A stretch of DNA of 64,000 nt from Noviherbaspirillum sp. Root189 (GCF_001428545.1 NZ_LMHZ01000013.1:1217-65216), one strand, 5' to 3'; numbered from the stretch's first letter, positions 10,901 through 20,418 are shown. Numbers and translations: made by a program. Notes: generated by a model not told the origin, from the sequence alone.

Positions 10901-11113
10901 TCAGTACAGCTTTTTCGGCAATTGCTGGCTGCGGATGCGCTTGTAGTGGCGCTTCACAGCAGCGGCGAGCTTACGCTTGCGCTCTGCGGTCGGCTTCTCG
11001 TAGAACTCACGCGCACGCAACTCGGTCAGCAGACCGGTTTTTTCAATAGTGCGCTTGAAGCGACGCATGGCGACTTCGAACGGCTCGTTTTCTTTAAGGC
11101 GAATTGTGGTCAT
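10901..11113 (-). CDS. rpsU: 30S ribosomal protein S21
   Basis: 70 aa, full length for bS21. [20 protein letters not shown] at the N-terminus, the [21 protein letters not shown] middle and the basic tail are typical. It binds the 30S platform and assists initiation at the Shine-Dalgarno site. First gene of the rpsU-yqeY-dnaG-rpoD block; here it is separated from yqeY by 244 bases with a terminator-like hairpin. Confidence 0.96.
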   Translation of the reverse strand: MTTIRLKENEPFEVAMRRFKRTIEKTGLLTELRAREFYEKPTAERKRKLAAAVKRHYKRIRSQQLPKKLY

Positions 11114-11215
11114 GTAACTCTAACCGTGGGTTTTTAGGGAAAGACGGCGAGTATAGCAGCTTAAAATCCGCTTGAAAAGAACTTCGGCAATTTGTCACGT
11201 AACGTTCACAGCTTG

Positions 11216-12412
11216 CTAAACCGATAATCCGGCTACTGTGCCGGATGCCCAGGCCCACTGGAAATTGTAGCCGCCCAGCCATCCGGTCACGTCCACCGCC
11301 TCGCCGATGAAGTGCAAGCCGGGCACCTTGTTGGTCATCATGGTTTGCTGCGACAGTTCGCGGGTGTCAACACCGCCCCGTGTCACCTCGGCCTTGCGAT
11401 AACCTTCGGAGCCGTTGGGCACGATCACCCAGCGATTGATGGACTCGCCTAGGCGGCGCAGCACCTTGTCCGGCATATCGGCCAACCGGGCATCCGGCTT
11501 GATCCCGTTAGCCAGCAGCATTCCCTCGGCCAGCCTGGAAGGCAGCCATTGCGGCAACAGGTTACCGATATTTTTCTTGAGGCTGGTCTTGCCCTCTACC
11601 AGAGTCTCGGCAATATCAGTTTCCGGCACCAGGTTCAATGTGATCGGTTTGCCCGAGTCCCAGAAACTAGAGATTTGCAGCACCGCAGGACCGGACAGGC
11701 CGCGATGGGTGAACAAGAGGTCTTCGCGAAAATGCGTGCGCGCCTTTTTTTCGCCGGTTTCGATCTCGACTTCGAGCGCGATACCTGACAACGGTACAAA
11801 CGGCTCCCACGTATTCGGATCGAAGGTGAGTGGCACCAGCGCCGGACGTGGATCGATCAGCTTGAGGCCGAACTGCTTGGCGATGCGAAAAGCAAAATCG
11901 GTCGCGCCGATCTTCGGAATCGATAAACCACCGGTCGCAATGACGACGCTGGCAGCGTGGATCGTTCCGGCATCGGTATCGAGCCGAAACGTCTCGCCAT
12001 CCTTGCCGATCGATTCAATCTTGCATGGCATGCGCCATGCAACCCTGCCCGCCTCGCACTCGGCCTTGAGCATGTCGATGATCTGCTCGGCCGAATGGTC
12101 GCAGAACAATTGTCCTTTGTGCTTCTCGTGGTAGGCAATGCGATAACGTTTGACCAAGCCAAGAAAATCCTGCGGCGTGTAGCGCGACAAGGCGCTCCGG
12201 CAAAAATGCGGATTGTTCGACACAAAATTCTGCGGCCCGGCATGCAGGTTGGTGAAGTTGCAACGGCCTCCGCCGGAGATGCGTATTTTTTCGGCAAGCT
12301 TGCTGGCGTGTTCGATCAGTACGACTTTCTTGCCGCGCTGGCCGGCTACCGCCGCACACATCATTCCGGCCGCACCGGCGCCAATGACGGCAACATCAAA
12401 CTGGTTTTGCAT
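11216..12412 (-). CDS. HI0933/YhiN-family NAD(P)/FAD-dependent oxidoreductase
   Basis: 398 aa from ATG 12412 (MQNQFDVAVIGAGAAGMMCA); a longer frame to 12460 adds 16 residues that do not fit the family start. The dinucleotide-binding GxGxxG motif is at the N-terminus, followed by ISGGGRCNFTN, the hallmark of this flavoprotein family, and the C-terminus GWLGGYNFQWAWASGTVAG closes the FAD site. The biological substrate is unknown for most members. It is a monocistronic gene facing away from cobA. Confidence 0.88.
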   Translation of the reverse strand: MQNQFDVAVIGAGAAGMMCAAVAGQRGKKVVLIEHASKLAEKIRISGGGRCNFTNLHAGPQNFVSNNPHFCRSALSRYTPQDFLGLVKRYRIAYHEKHKGQLFCDHSAEQIIDMLKAECEAGRVAWRMPCKIESIGKDGETFRLDTDAGTIHAASVVIATGGLSIPKIGATDFAFRIAKQFGLKLIDPRPALVPLTFDPNTWEPFVPLSGIALEVEIETGEKKARTHFREDLLFTHRGLSGPAVLQISSFWDSGKPITLNLVPETDIAETLVEGKTSLKKNIGNLLPQWLPSRLAEGMLLANGIKPDARLADMPDKVLRRLGESINRWVIVPNGSEGYRKAEVTRGGVDTRELSQQTMMTNKVPGLHFIGEAVDVTGWLGGYNFQWAWASGTVAGLSV

Positions 12413-12583
12413 GGGATCAGGGAAAACAACGAAGGCATGATTGTACGCCGGGACTGGCATGACCCAGGTTTATTGAAAATGCGGCAATATCGAATGGCCG
12501 ATCCTGTATGGAGCGTGTGTGCGTTATGCGGTTAAGCAATCGCGTTGGCTACAAAGCACCGAAGAAGACGTTACGCCGGAATA

Positions 12584-12613
12584 CAAAAAAAGCGGCCACC
12601 TGAGCAGGTGGCC
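12584..12613 (-). terminator. Intrinsic terminator after cobA
   Basis: GGCCACCT (12594-12601) and AGGTGGCC (12606-12613) form an 8-bp stem with a GAGC loop. On the minus strand the stem is followed by GC and a run of seven T. It closes the nirB-nirD-nasA-ybiB-cobA unit. Confidence 0.85.
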
Positions 12614-12670
12614 GAAACGACATCTCTTGGAGGAAAAACTCAGGGGCAATGCAATGAAACCTGGTGCGGC

Positions 12671-12706
12671 AGTTCAGTAGTTCAGTAGTTCAGCAGTTCA
12701 GTAGTT
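12671..12706. repeat. 8-base tandem repeat AGTTCAGT, about 4.5 copies, across the cobA stop codon
   Basis: Units at 12671, 12679, 12687 (AGTTCAGC, one change) and 12695, plus a half unit. The cobA stop TGA (12698-12700) is formed inside the repeat. The unit length is not a multiple of three, but the stop comes first in the reading direction, so changes in copy number would alter only the 3' untranslated part. Confidence 0.85.
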
Positions 12707-13474
12707 GGAAAGGCGTTGATCCGTTTCCATCAAACCCTCATAGCTGGGGATCGATGCACAGCGTACGACATCGCCAATCACAATAATGCTTGGGCTGGCC
12801 AGCCTGGTCGCAGCAACCGCCTCGGACAATTGTCCCAGCGTAGTGACCAGCTGCGCCTGCGCATCCGACGTCGCCGCGTGAATCACAGCAACCGGCGTGG
12901 CCGGCGATTTACCGCCTGCGATCAGGGCAGCCTGGATCTCGGCACAACGCGCGACACCCATGTACACTACCAGCGTCATATTCAGTTTCGCCAACGCTTG
13001 CCAGTCCGGGTTGGCGTCCGCGGTCTTGCCATGGCCGGTAACAAATATTGCGCCCTGGCTCCAGTCGCGGTGCGTGAGCGGCACACCAATTGAGGATGGC
13101 GCAGCAAGTCCGCTGCTGATGCCATTCACCACTTCAACGTCGATGCCCGCAGCCAGCAGGTGTTCGCGCTCTTCGCCGCCACGGCCGAAGATGAAGGGAT
13201 CACCGCCTTTCAGGCGTACCACGTGGTGTCCTGCGCGTGCCTCGGCGATCATCAGGCGTTCAATGAATTCCTGCGGTGTCGACTGACAGCCGCCGCGTTT
13301 ACCAACATGGATAACGCGGGCATCGACGTGCGCATGATCGAGGATCACGGGATTGACGAGATCGTCGACCAGCAACACATCAGCCAGCGCGATTGCCTTC
13401 ACGGCCTTGAGGGTCAGCAATTCCGGATCACCCGGCCCTGCGCCTACGAGATAAACCTTACCCAGCCTTGTCAT
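12698..13474 (-). CDS. cobA: Uroporphyrinogen-III C-methyltransferase (siroheme pathway)
   Basis: 258 aa from ATG 13474 (MTRLGKVYLVGAGPGDPELL), which has AGGTG upstream; an ATG at 13492 is also in frame. The SAM-binding GAGPGDPELLTLKA, the VRLKGGDPFIFGRGGEE loop and GISSGLAAPSSIGVPLTHRD are diagnostic for SUMT. It methylates uroporphyrinogen III twice to precorrin-2, the precursor of siroheme needed by NirB. Its place at the end of the nitrite reductase unit fits that job. It overlaps the 3' end of ybiB by 17 bases, suggesting coupled translation. Confidence 0.93.
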   Translation of the reverse strand: MTRLGKVYLVGAGPGDPELLTLKAVKAIALADVLLVDDLVNPVILDHAHVDARVIHVGKRGGCQSTPQEFIERLMIAEARAGHHVVRLKGGDPFIFGRGGEEREHLLAAGIDVEVVNGISSGLAAPSSIGVPLTHRDWSQGAIFVTGHGKTADANPDWQALAKLNMTLVVYMGVARCAEIQAALIAGGKSPATPVAVIHAATSDAQAQLVTTLGQLSEAVAATRLASPSIIVIGDVVRCASIPSYEGLMETDQRLSNY

Positions 13475-14444
13475 GGAACACCTGTCTTGCATGTAGATGC
13501 TTCGCTATATGCAAACAGTGTTCCACCTGCTCGAGAATGGGTGCAGGCACCGGCTGCCGTCCATTGAGCGCTTCCGCTATCCATTTTGCCGTGGTCTCTG
13601 CATCACTTGAGTGCGGCAGCGGAGGCATTTCGTCCACCGGCTCCTGTTTTTGCACCAGCACTGTGCGTTGGTGTTCATGAAACCATTCGATCTGCTGGGC
13701 CCGCTTGGGATTAGCGACCGTCTCGCCTTCGGTGCCGCGCATCAGGAAGGCATCGCCGCGCTGGACTGGCGCGGCGGCCGAGAAATAGGCCGACAGCATC
13801 TCGAGGTATTCAGGATGGGTGTAGGACGTGAGCCGCAAGGCCGGTCCGGCAAAAGGCTGCATGATCTTGACCAGGGTGTGGGTCGAGTTGCGCACACCGA
13901 GGATGCGGCGCAGCGCGAGCAAACCTGCCAGCCGCGGCGCCAGCGCCTCGATCGTCATGAAGACCGGACGTCGCTGGGCGAAACCGGCGGCTGCCTGTTC
14001 GGCTGTCTGCGACGGTACGACGCCGAGTTGTGCGAGGATTTCCGCCGTCGTTACACGGCCGGGATCGGAGGTCACGCCATGGATCAATACCGGCACGCCT
14101 TCCCTCGCGAGAAGCATGGCGAGCAGCGGCGTGAGATTCGGTATGTTGCGCGATCCGTTGTAGCTGGGAATGACGACCGGCGCCATCTCTCCTGATGGAA
14201 CGGATAGCGGAGTAAACGATGCTTCTGCGGCATCGAGGAAGCCGGCGATCTCATCGACCGACTCGCCCTTGATGCGCATCGCCAGCACGATGCCGCCGAG
14301 TTCCAGGTCGGAAACACGGCGCTCCAGCATGGCGGCATACAAGTCGCGTGCGTCTTCGCGCGACATGCTGCGCGCGCCTTTTTTGCCGCGGCCAATCTCT
14401 TTGATGAAACGTGCGGCGTGGAATGGTTCGGGTACGGAGTTCAT
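13458..14444 (-). CDS. ybiB: YbiB-type glycosyltransferase-fold protein (TrpD2 family)
   Basis: 328 aa. Resembles anthranilate phosphoribosyltransferase (TrpD fold) but belongs to the YbiB/TrpD2 branch: MSREDARDLYAAMLERRVSDLELGGIVLAMRIKGES, then PVLIHGVTSDPGRVTTAEIL and GVRNSTHTLVKIMQPF. E. coli YbiB binds nucleic acids and is not a Trp enzyme. It lies between nasA and cobA and overlaps cobA. The reason for its link to nitrate assimilation is not known, but the placement is common in this group to my recollection. Confidence 0.85.
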   Translation of the reverse strand: MNSVPEPFHAARFIKEIGRGKKGARSMSREDARDLYAAMLERRVSDLELGGIVLAMRIKGESVDEIAGFLDAAEASFTPLSVPSGEMAPVVIPSYNGSRNIPNLTPLLAMLLAREGVPVLIHGVTSDPGRVTTAEILAQLGVVPSQTAEQAAAGFAQRRPVFMTIEALAPRLAGLLALRRILGVRNSTHTLVKIMQPFAGPALRLTSYTHPEYLEMLSAYFSAAAPVQRGDAFLMRGTEGETVANPKRAQQIEWFHEHQRTVLVQKQEPVDEMPPLPHSSDAETTAKWIAEALNGRQPVPAPILEQVEHCLHIAKHLHARQVFHDKAG

Positions 14445-14504
14445 GGCGGAAGGTTACTACGAACTGCGGACGAAGGAGAAGCACGAAAGTTACCGTGAAT
14501 GCAA

Positions 14505-14530
14505 GCCCTTGCCTCGTGAGAAGCAAGGGC
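14505..14530 (-). other. Hairpin between nasA and ybiB
   Basis: GCCCTTGC (14505-14512) and GCAAGGGC (14523-14530) form a perfect 8-bp stem. On the minus strand only TTGCATT follows, so it is a poor terminator; it could be a processing or partial attenuation signal inside the operon. Confidence 0.45.
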
Positions 14531-14551
14531 AACAGGTACAGGCAAAATTTC

Positions 14552-17428
14552 CTAGGCTGCGACTTTGCCAGCCGGGCTGCGAACAAAGATAATCTTCTTC
14601 AGTTCCGGCACGCACGAGCCACAGCTCGTGCCGCACTTGAGCGTGCCCTGCAGCGATGCCAGTGCCATTTCCGGCGTGCCCTCGTTGATCCAGTCGTGCT
14701 TGTCGAGCATGCCATGGATTTCGGACTCGGCGACGTTGTGGCAGTTGCAGACAATGCGCCCGCGTGACTTGAACCCCTGCGGCGCCTGCGTGGAGGGCAT
14801 CAGCAGCAAACGGCCGAGCGGTGCAACTGCTTGTCCTGCCTCAAGATATTCCTTGAGCCAGCGTTCGGCCGATACGTCGCCCGCCAGCGATACGGCCGCC
14901 AGCATGCCGTCGCGCACGAGGATATGTCGTGCATTGCCGCGTTTGGCATCGTCATAACGGAGCACTTCAACACCGGCAATACCAAACCTGCCTTCGATAT
15001 CCCGCACAAGTTCAGCCGCTGCCGGATAATCGTCGGCCGCACGGAACAGCACGCCGACCTTGTCACGACCGAACAGCGTACAGGAGGCATACGCAAACTG
15101 CCGCATGAAGGGACGCAAGGCTGCCTGCAAGGCGAGTGCATGCGATGCGTCGACCCAGCCGAATACCAGGAAGCGCCATGGCAGTTCCGCCTTTAACACC
15201 TTGACCGCCGCGTGCTTGAGTTCCGGCTGTTTGGAACTGGGGCAGAACGCCGGCGAGGTCAGCATGTTGACGCCGTAGCTGCCCTCCCCGGCACTGCCAC
15301 GGCCTGATACGTATTCTTCGCCCCAGTGCATGCCGATGAAGCCCTGTCCTGCGCGCATATCATCGCTGGCCATTGCCGGCAGGATCTGCGAGCCGCGCTT
15401 GCTGGTGACATGCACCAGATCGCCATCGGCAATCATGCGGCGCTCCATGTCCGAGCGTGCCAGCATCACCGCCGGCTCTGCTGCATGGGAAAACAGTTGC
15501 GCTACAGTGCCGGTGCGACTCATGCCATGCCACTGGTCGCGCAAACGACCGGTGGTAAGGTGGAACGGAAACCGCGCATCGACCTGGTCTGCGACTGGAC
15601 GATAGACCGTCTCGACAAACTTCGCGCGTCCGTTGGCCGTCGGAAACACGCCATCTTCGTACAAACGTTTCTTCCCTGTGCCTGCACCTTCCGGGTAAGG
15701 CCATTGCTGCGGGCCCTGTTCTTCGAGGATGCGATACGACAGGCCGGTAATATCAAGATCGCGTCCACGTGTCGTTTCGCGGTGTTCGTTCCAAATTTCC
15801 TCTACGCCGGCATACGGGAACAGGGAGGTAGTTTTGCCCATCCGCTTTTCAAGTCTGCGCGCGAAGTCGATCACGACTTCCCAGTCATGTCTGGCTTCAC
15901 CGGGTTTAGGCAACACAGGTTTGAAACGTGTGATACGTCGTTCGGAATTGGTGACCGTGCCTTCTTTCTCGCTCCAGGTAGTTGCTGGCAGCAGCACATC
16001 CGCATAGTCGACGGTCGCCGTGGTCTTGTAGGCTTCCTGCACGATGACCAGTTCCGCATGCTTGAGCGCTTCCCGTATCAGCTTTTGCTCGGGCATCGAC
16101 TGTGCGGGATTGGTGCAGGCGATCCACAGAATCTTGATTTCGCCGGCACGCACGGCATCGAACATCTCGACCGCGGTTTTGCCTGGCGTCGCCGGAACAT
16201 CGTCGACGCCCCACAGCCGCGCCACTTCCGCACGGTGTTCCGGGTTGGACATATCGCGATGCGCCGATAACAGATTGGCGAGACCGCCGACCTCGCGCCC
16301 ACCCATGGCGTTTGGCTGACCAGTCAGGGAAAACGGACCTGCGCCCGGCTTGCCGATCTGGTGCGTGGCGAGATGCAGGTTGATCAGCGCCGCATTCTTC
16401 GCGGTACCGGAAGCCGATTGATTCAGGCCCTGGCAATACAGCGACAGCGATGCCTTGGATTCGCCGAACCAGCGCGCCGCGCGGATCAGGTCTTCCTCGC
16501 GAATGCCGCAGGTCTCCGCAACGAACTTGGGTGTGTAGTCACGCACGATGCGTTTGAGTTCGGCGAAGCCTTCGGTATGTGCTTCGATATACGCGGTGTC
16601 GATCAGGTCTTCCCACAGGCAGATGTGCAACATGCCATTGAACAGCGCAACATCGGTGCCGGGAAGAATCGGCAGGAACAGATCGGCATCGCGCGCCGTA
16701 TCGGTACGGCGCGGATCGGCGACGATCATCTTCAGCGCCGGATTTTTTTTGCGCGCTTCTTCAATGCGGCGATACAGGATGGGATGCGCATAGGCGGTAT
16801 TGGAACCGACGATGAAGATCAGCTGCGCCTCGTCGATGTCTTCATAACAGGCCGGCGGCGCATCGGCGCCCAGCGTCTGCTTGTAGCCGGCGACGGCGCT
16901 CGACATGCACAGGCGCGAATTGGTATCGATGTTATTGGTGCCGATCAGGCCCTTGGCCAGCTTGTTGAAGACGTAATAGTCTTCGGTCAGCAACTGCCCC
17001 GAAATATAAAAGCCGACACTGTCCGGCCCGTGCTGGCGGATGGTGGCATCGATGCGGCGCGTCAGGAAGTCCATGGTGGATTCCCAGCTCGCACGTTCGC
17101 GCGTTGCGCCGCGTGTTAGGCGCATTTCGGGATACAGCGCCCTGACCTGCTGTTGCAGGACGGGATTCGCGGTGAGATGCAGTGTGCTGCCCTTGGTGCA
17201 CAGCCGGCCAAAGTTGGCAGGATGGTCGGGATCGCCGCGCACGCCGGTGACTTTTTCGCCATCGCTTTCGACGATGACACCGCAGCCCACGCCGCAATAG
17301 CAGCATGTTGTTTTGGTTTCCGTCCGCGCGCCTGCGGCGGTTCCCGGTGTCTTGCCAGCTAGATCAGCGGCTTCGGCGATGTCTTGCGTGGAAACGGGAT
17401 GAGGATCGGCGCTGAGGTGTTCATTCAT
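14552..17428 (-). CDS. nasA: Assimilatory nitrate reductase catalytic subunit
   Basis: 958 aa. N-terminal [4Fe-4S] ligands C42-x2-C45-x3-C49 and C77 (KGSTLHLT follows), then the molybdopterin guanine dinucleotide domains (NNIDTNSRLCMSSAVAGYKQ, QPNAMGGREVGGLANLL, the C-terminal HLTTGRLRDQWHGMSRTG). The last 60 residues are a Bfd-like [2Fe-2S] domain, CNCHNVAESEI with CGTSCGSC, typical of NasA. Reduces nitrate to nitrite in the cytoplasm. Its ATG overlaps the nirD stop by four bases (ATGA), so it is translationally coupled to nirD. Confidence 0.93.
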   Translation of the reverse strand: MNEHLSADPHPVSTQDIAEAADLAGKTPGTAAGARTETKTTCCYCGVGCGVIVESDGEKVTGVRGDPDHPANFGRLCTKGSTLHLTANPVLQQQVRALYPEMRLTRGATRERASWESTMDFLTRRIDATIRQHGPDSVGFYISGQLLTEDYYVFNKLAKGLIGTNNIDTNSRLCMSSAVAGYKQTLGADAPPACYEDIDEAQLIFIVGSNTAYAHPILYRRIEEARKKNPALKMIVADPRRTDTARDADLFLPILPGTDVALFNGMLHICLWEDLIDTAYIEAHTEGFAELKRIVRDYTPKFVAETCGIREEDLIRAARWFGESKASLSLYCQGLNQSASGTAKNAALINLHLATHQIGKPGAGPFSLTGQPNAMGGREVGGLANLLSAHRDMSNPEHRAEVARLWGVDDVPATPGKTAVEMFDAVRAGEIKILWIACTNPAQSMPEQKLIREALKHAELVIVQEAYKTTATVDYADVLLPATTWSEKEGTVTNSERRITRFKPVLPKPGEARHDWEVVIDFARRLEKRMGKTTSLFPYAGVEEIWNEHRETTRGRDLDITGLSYRILEEQGPQQWPYPEGAGTGKKRLYEDGVFPTANGRAKFVETVYRPVADQVDARFPFHLTTGRLRDQWHGMSRTGTVAQLFSHAAEPAVMLARSDMERRMIADGDLVHVTSKRGSQILPAMASDDMRAGQGFIGMHWGEEYVSGRGSAGEGSYGVNMLTSPAFCPSSKQPELKHAAVKVLKAELPWRFLVFGWVDASHALALQAALRPFMRQFAYASCTLFGRDKVGVLFRAADDYPAAAELVRDIEGRFGIAGVEVLRYDDAKRGNARHILVRDGMLAAVSLAGDVSAERWLKEYLEAGQAVAPLGRLLLMPSTQAPQGFKSRGRIVCNCHNVAESEIHGMLDKHDWINEGTPEMALASLQGTLKCGTSCGSCVPELKKIIFVRSPAGKVAA

Positions 17429-17778
17429 GCCGCCTCGGTTTCGGTCGCGAGTGTTTGCAATTCGTTCAGGTCAAGATAGACCTTGCCATCCTCAACCTTG
17501 ACGCTGAACTTCTGGGTACAGCCTTCGTCCGGTGCGGTGGCGCAACCGGAATCGAGCTGGATGTTCCAGTTGTGCAATGGACAGGCAACGCGTTCGCCGA
17601 ACACGATGCCCTGGGACAGTGGGCCGCCACGGTGCGGGCAGCGGTCGAGCAGTGCAAAAATCTTGTCTTCGCTATTGCGAAAAATCGCCACGTCGATCTT
17701 CGGTGCCCGACTGACTACCCGGGCGCCGAGCACGGGGATATCTGCAACGTTGCAGACAGACTTCCATTGTTGAGACAT
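17425..17778 (-). CDS. nirD: Nitrite reductase (NADH) small subunit, Rieske-type
   Basis: 117 aa. The Rieske ligand pairs are both present: C-P-H in DRCPHRGGPLSQG and C-P-L-H in VACPLHNWNIQLDSG, so this NirD probably holds a [2Fe-2S] cluster, unlike enterobacterial NirD as I recall. Partner of NirB in the six-electron reduction of nitrite to ammonium. AAGGGAAT before the ATG is a good ribosome binding site. It follows the 40-aa ORF by 11 bases and overlaps nasA by four. Confidence 0.93.
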   Translation of the reverse strand: MSQQWKSVCNVADIPVLGARVVSRAPKIDVAIFRNSEDKIFALLDRCPHRGGPLSQGIVFGERVACPLHNWNIQLDSGCATAPDEGCTQKFSVKVEDGKVYLDLNELQTLATETEAA

Positions 17779-17789
17779 GTCATTCCCTT

Positions 17790-17912
17790 TTACTTGAGTT
17801 GTAGTATGTGGTCCGGTGCGGCTCGCGTCGGCGAGCCTTTGAGGACGCAGGCATTGAGAATTACGAAGGTGGCGGCAGAGGCAAGCACGATGGCGGTCAG
17901 ATACACTCTCAT
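17790..17912 (-). CDS. Small membrane-peptide ORF (40 aa) between nirB and nirD
   Basis: Minus-strand ATG 17912 to TAA 17790: MRVYLTAIVLASAATFVILN, then a Cys and a short polar tail (about 20 more residues). It has a single hydrophobic helix and an AAAGGA ribosome binding site seven bases before the ATG. It lies in the 201-base gap between nirB and nirD, ending 11 bases before the nirD start, so it would be co-translated. I do not know the family. The Cys after the helix could suggest a lipid or membrane anchor, but the lipobox is not convincing. Confidence 0.5.
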   Translation of the reverse strand: MRVYLTAIVLASAATFVILNACVLKGSPTRAAPDHILQLK

Positions 17913-17979
17913 GATCGATCCTTTCAACAAAGCATTGCGAAATTGCAAATTTGTCGGGACCGCGCGGCTTGCTTCTGTG

Positions 17980-20418
17980 TCAGACAGTCAACGGTTCGAA
18001 CTGACGGGTGTCGACCAGGGCCTTGTCTTTCTCATGCCATGGATCCGGCTCGCCATCGAGCGAGAACAGCAAACGCTCATAGAGGGCCTTGCGGTTTTCT
18101 GCGTCTTCCAGCACCTTCTTCTTCACGTGCTCAAGCCCGACCCGCGCGATGTAATGCACGGTACGCTCGAGATACCAGCCTTCTTCACGATACAACTGCA
18201 GGAATGCACCTGAATACTCTAACACTTCTTCATGCGTTTTTAATTTGACAAGGAAGTGCGCAACTTCCGTCTTGATCCCGCCATTACCGCCGACGTAGAT
18301 TTCCCAGCCGGAATCGACCCCGATCACGCCGACATCCTTGATGCCGGACTCCGCGCAGTTGCGCGGGCAGCCCGACACAGCGATCTTGACCTTATGCGGC
18401 GCATACATCTTCCAAAGCTCGCGTTCGAGCTGCTGGCCCATCAATGTCGAATCCTGCGTACCGAAACGACACCACTCGGAACCGACACAAGTCTTCACGG
18501 TACGCAAAGCCTTGGCATACGCATGGCCACAAGGCATGTCGAGATCTTTCCATACCGCAGGCAGGTCTTCCTTCTTAACGCCGAGCAGGTCAATGCGCTG
18601 ACCTCCGGTGACCTTTACCGTCGGGATCTGATATTTGTCGACGACATCGGCGATGCGGCGCAGATCCTTGGCCGTCGTCTCGCCGCCCCACATCCGTGGA
18701 ATCACCGAGTAGGTGCCGTCCTTCTGGATATTGGCATGCGCACGCTCGTTGATGAAGCGCGACTGCGGATCGTCCTTCGCTTCATGCGGCCAGGTCGAGA
18801 TCAGGTAATAGTTGATCGCGGGACGGCAGGTCGCGCAACCGTTCGGCGTGCGCCATTCCATGAAGCGCATGGTGTCCGGAATAGTCAGCAGTTTGTTGGC
18901 CTTGATGACATCGCGCACTTCCTGATGCGTATGGTCGGTACAGCTGCACAAGGGCTTGACCTTGTTGGCGCTGGAGTAATCGCCGCCGGCGGTAAACATG
19001 ATGATCTGTTCGACCAGGCCGGTGCAGGAACCGCAGGACGCCGATGCCTTGGTGTGCTTGCGCACATCTTCCAGCGTGAACAGGCCTTTTTCCTTGATTG
19101 CCTTGACGATGGCGCCCTTGCAGACGCCGTTGCAACCGCAGACTTCCGCCGTATCCGGCATCGCCGCCGCCTTGGTGAAGCCTTCGTGGCCGACATCACC
19201 GGGACGGCCGGTATTGGATTCGCCGAACATCAGCGTATCGCGGATCTCGCCAATGTCCTTGCCTTCACGCAGCAGGCTGAAATACCAGGAACCGTCTACG
19301 GTGTCGCCGTACAGGCAGGCGCCAACCAGCTTGTCGTCCTTGAGAACCAGCTTCTTGTAGACACCGCCTATCGGGTCGGACAAGACGATTTCTTCGGTGC
19401 CTTCGCCGCCCATGAATTCACCGGCGGAGAACAGGTCGATGCCGGTGACCTTCAGCTTGGTCGAGGTGACGGAACCCTGATAACGACCGATGCCAAAGTT
19501 GGCGAGATGGTTCGCACAGACCCGCGCCATTTCGAACAGCGGCGCGACCAGTCCGTATGCGGTGCCGCGATGATTGACGCATTCGCCGACGGCATAGATA
19601 CGCGGATCGTAGGTTTGCATCGTGTCGTTGACTACGATGCCGCGGTTGCAGTACAGGCCGGCTGATTCCGCCAGCGTGGTGTTGGGGCGAATGCCGACTG
19701 CCATCACGACCAGTTGGGCCGGCACTTCGAGGCCGTCGGTAAAACGGATGGCTTTCACATGGCCATGTTCGTCGCCGACGATCTCCTTGGTATTTTTTTC
19801 GAGCAGGAAGGACAGGCCACGGTCTTCCAGCGATTTTTGCAGCATCTTGCCGGCGACCGGATCAAGCTGGCGCTCCATCAGCCAGTTAGGAAGATGTACC
19901 ACCGTGACATCCATGCCGCGCAGCTTGAGGCCGTTGGCGGCCTCCAGACCCAGCAGGCCGCCGCCGATGACCACCGCATGCTTGTGCTGCTGCGCAGCCT
20001 CGATCATGGCGTTGGTGTCCTGGATGTCGCGATAGGAAATGACGCCTTTCAGCTCCTTGCCGGGTACCGGGAGGATGAAGGGATTGGAACCGGTGGCAAG
20101 CAACAGGCGGTCGTATTCCGCAACGGTGCCGTCTTCCGCGATGACCTGCCGCTTCTTGCGGTCGATCTTTGTGATCTTTTTGCCAAGGTGAAGGGTGATA
20201 TTGTTTTCCGCATACCAGTCGACATCATTGAGCATGATGTCCTTGATCGTCTGCTCACCGGCCAGCACGGGCGACAGCAGGATGCGGTTGTAGTTGGCGT
20301 ACGGTTCGGCACCGAACACGGTGATGTCGTAGACATCCGGTGCAATCTTGAGCAGCTCCTCGAGCGTGCGCACACCGGCCATTCCGTTACCGACCATGAC
20401 TAATTTCAGCTTCTTCAT
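17980..20418 (-). CDS. nirB: Nitrite reductase (NADH) large subunit
   Basis: 812 aa from ATG 20418 (MKKLKLVMVGNGMAGVRTLE), with AGAGGA upstream; the open frame extends 45 codons further but that part is not family-like. Order: FAD/NADH oxidoreductase, two Bfd-like [2Fe-2S] domains (VCGCNGVCKG with CGSCTG; CSCTDHTHQEV with CATCRP), then the sulfite/nitrite reductase half with CVGSEWCRFG and SGCPRNCAESG ligating [4Fe-4S]-siroheme. Cytoplasmic reduction of nitrite to ammonium. First gene of nirB-orf40-nirD-nasA-ybiB-cobA, divergent from narK. Confidence 0.95.
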   Translation of the reverse strand: MKKLKLVMVGNGMAGVRTLEELLKIAPDVYDITVFGAEPYANYNRILLSPVLAGEQTIKDIMLNDVDWYAENNITLHLGKKITKIDRKKRQVIAEDGTVAEYDRLLLATGSNPFILPVPGKELKGVISYRDIQDTNAMIEAAQQHKHAVVIGGGLLGLEAANGLKLRGMDVTVVHLPNWLMERQLDPVAGKMLQKSLEDRGLSFLLEKNTKEIVGDEHGHVKAIRFTDGLEVPAQLVVMAVGIRPNTTLAESAGLYCNRGIVVNDTMQTYDPRIYAVGECVNHRGTAYGLVAPLFEMARVCANHLANFGIGRYQGSVTSTKLKVTGIDLFSAGEFMGGEGTEEIVLSDPIGGVYKKLVLKDDKLVGACLYGDTVDGSWYFSLLREGKDIGEIRDTLMFGESNTGRPGDVGHEGFTKAAAMPDTAEVCGCNGVCKGAIVKAIKEKGLFTLEDVRKHTKASASCGSCTGLVEQIIMFTAGGDYSSANKVKPLCSCTDHTHQEVRDVIKANKLLTIPDTMRFMEWRTPNGCATCRPAINYYLISTWPHEAKDDPQSRFINERAHANIQKDGTYSVIPRMWGGETTAKDLRRIADVVDKYQIPTVKVTGGQRIDLLGVKKEDLPAVWKDLDMPCGHAYAKALRTVKTCVGSEWCRFGTQDSTLMGQQLERELWKMYAPHKVKIAVSGCPRNCAESGIKDVGVIGVDSGWEIYVGGNGGIKTEVAHFLVKLKTHEEVLEYSGAFLQLYREEGWYLERTVHYIARVGLEHVKKKVLEDAENRKALYERLLFSLDGEPDPWHEKDKALVDTRQFEPLTV

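Noticed and set aside
12671-12706. Tandem repeat considered as a CRISPR remnant
   Set aside because: Units are 8 bases with no spacers; no CRISPR array or cas gene is seen anywhere in the window.
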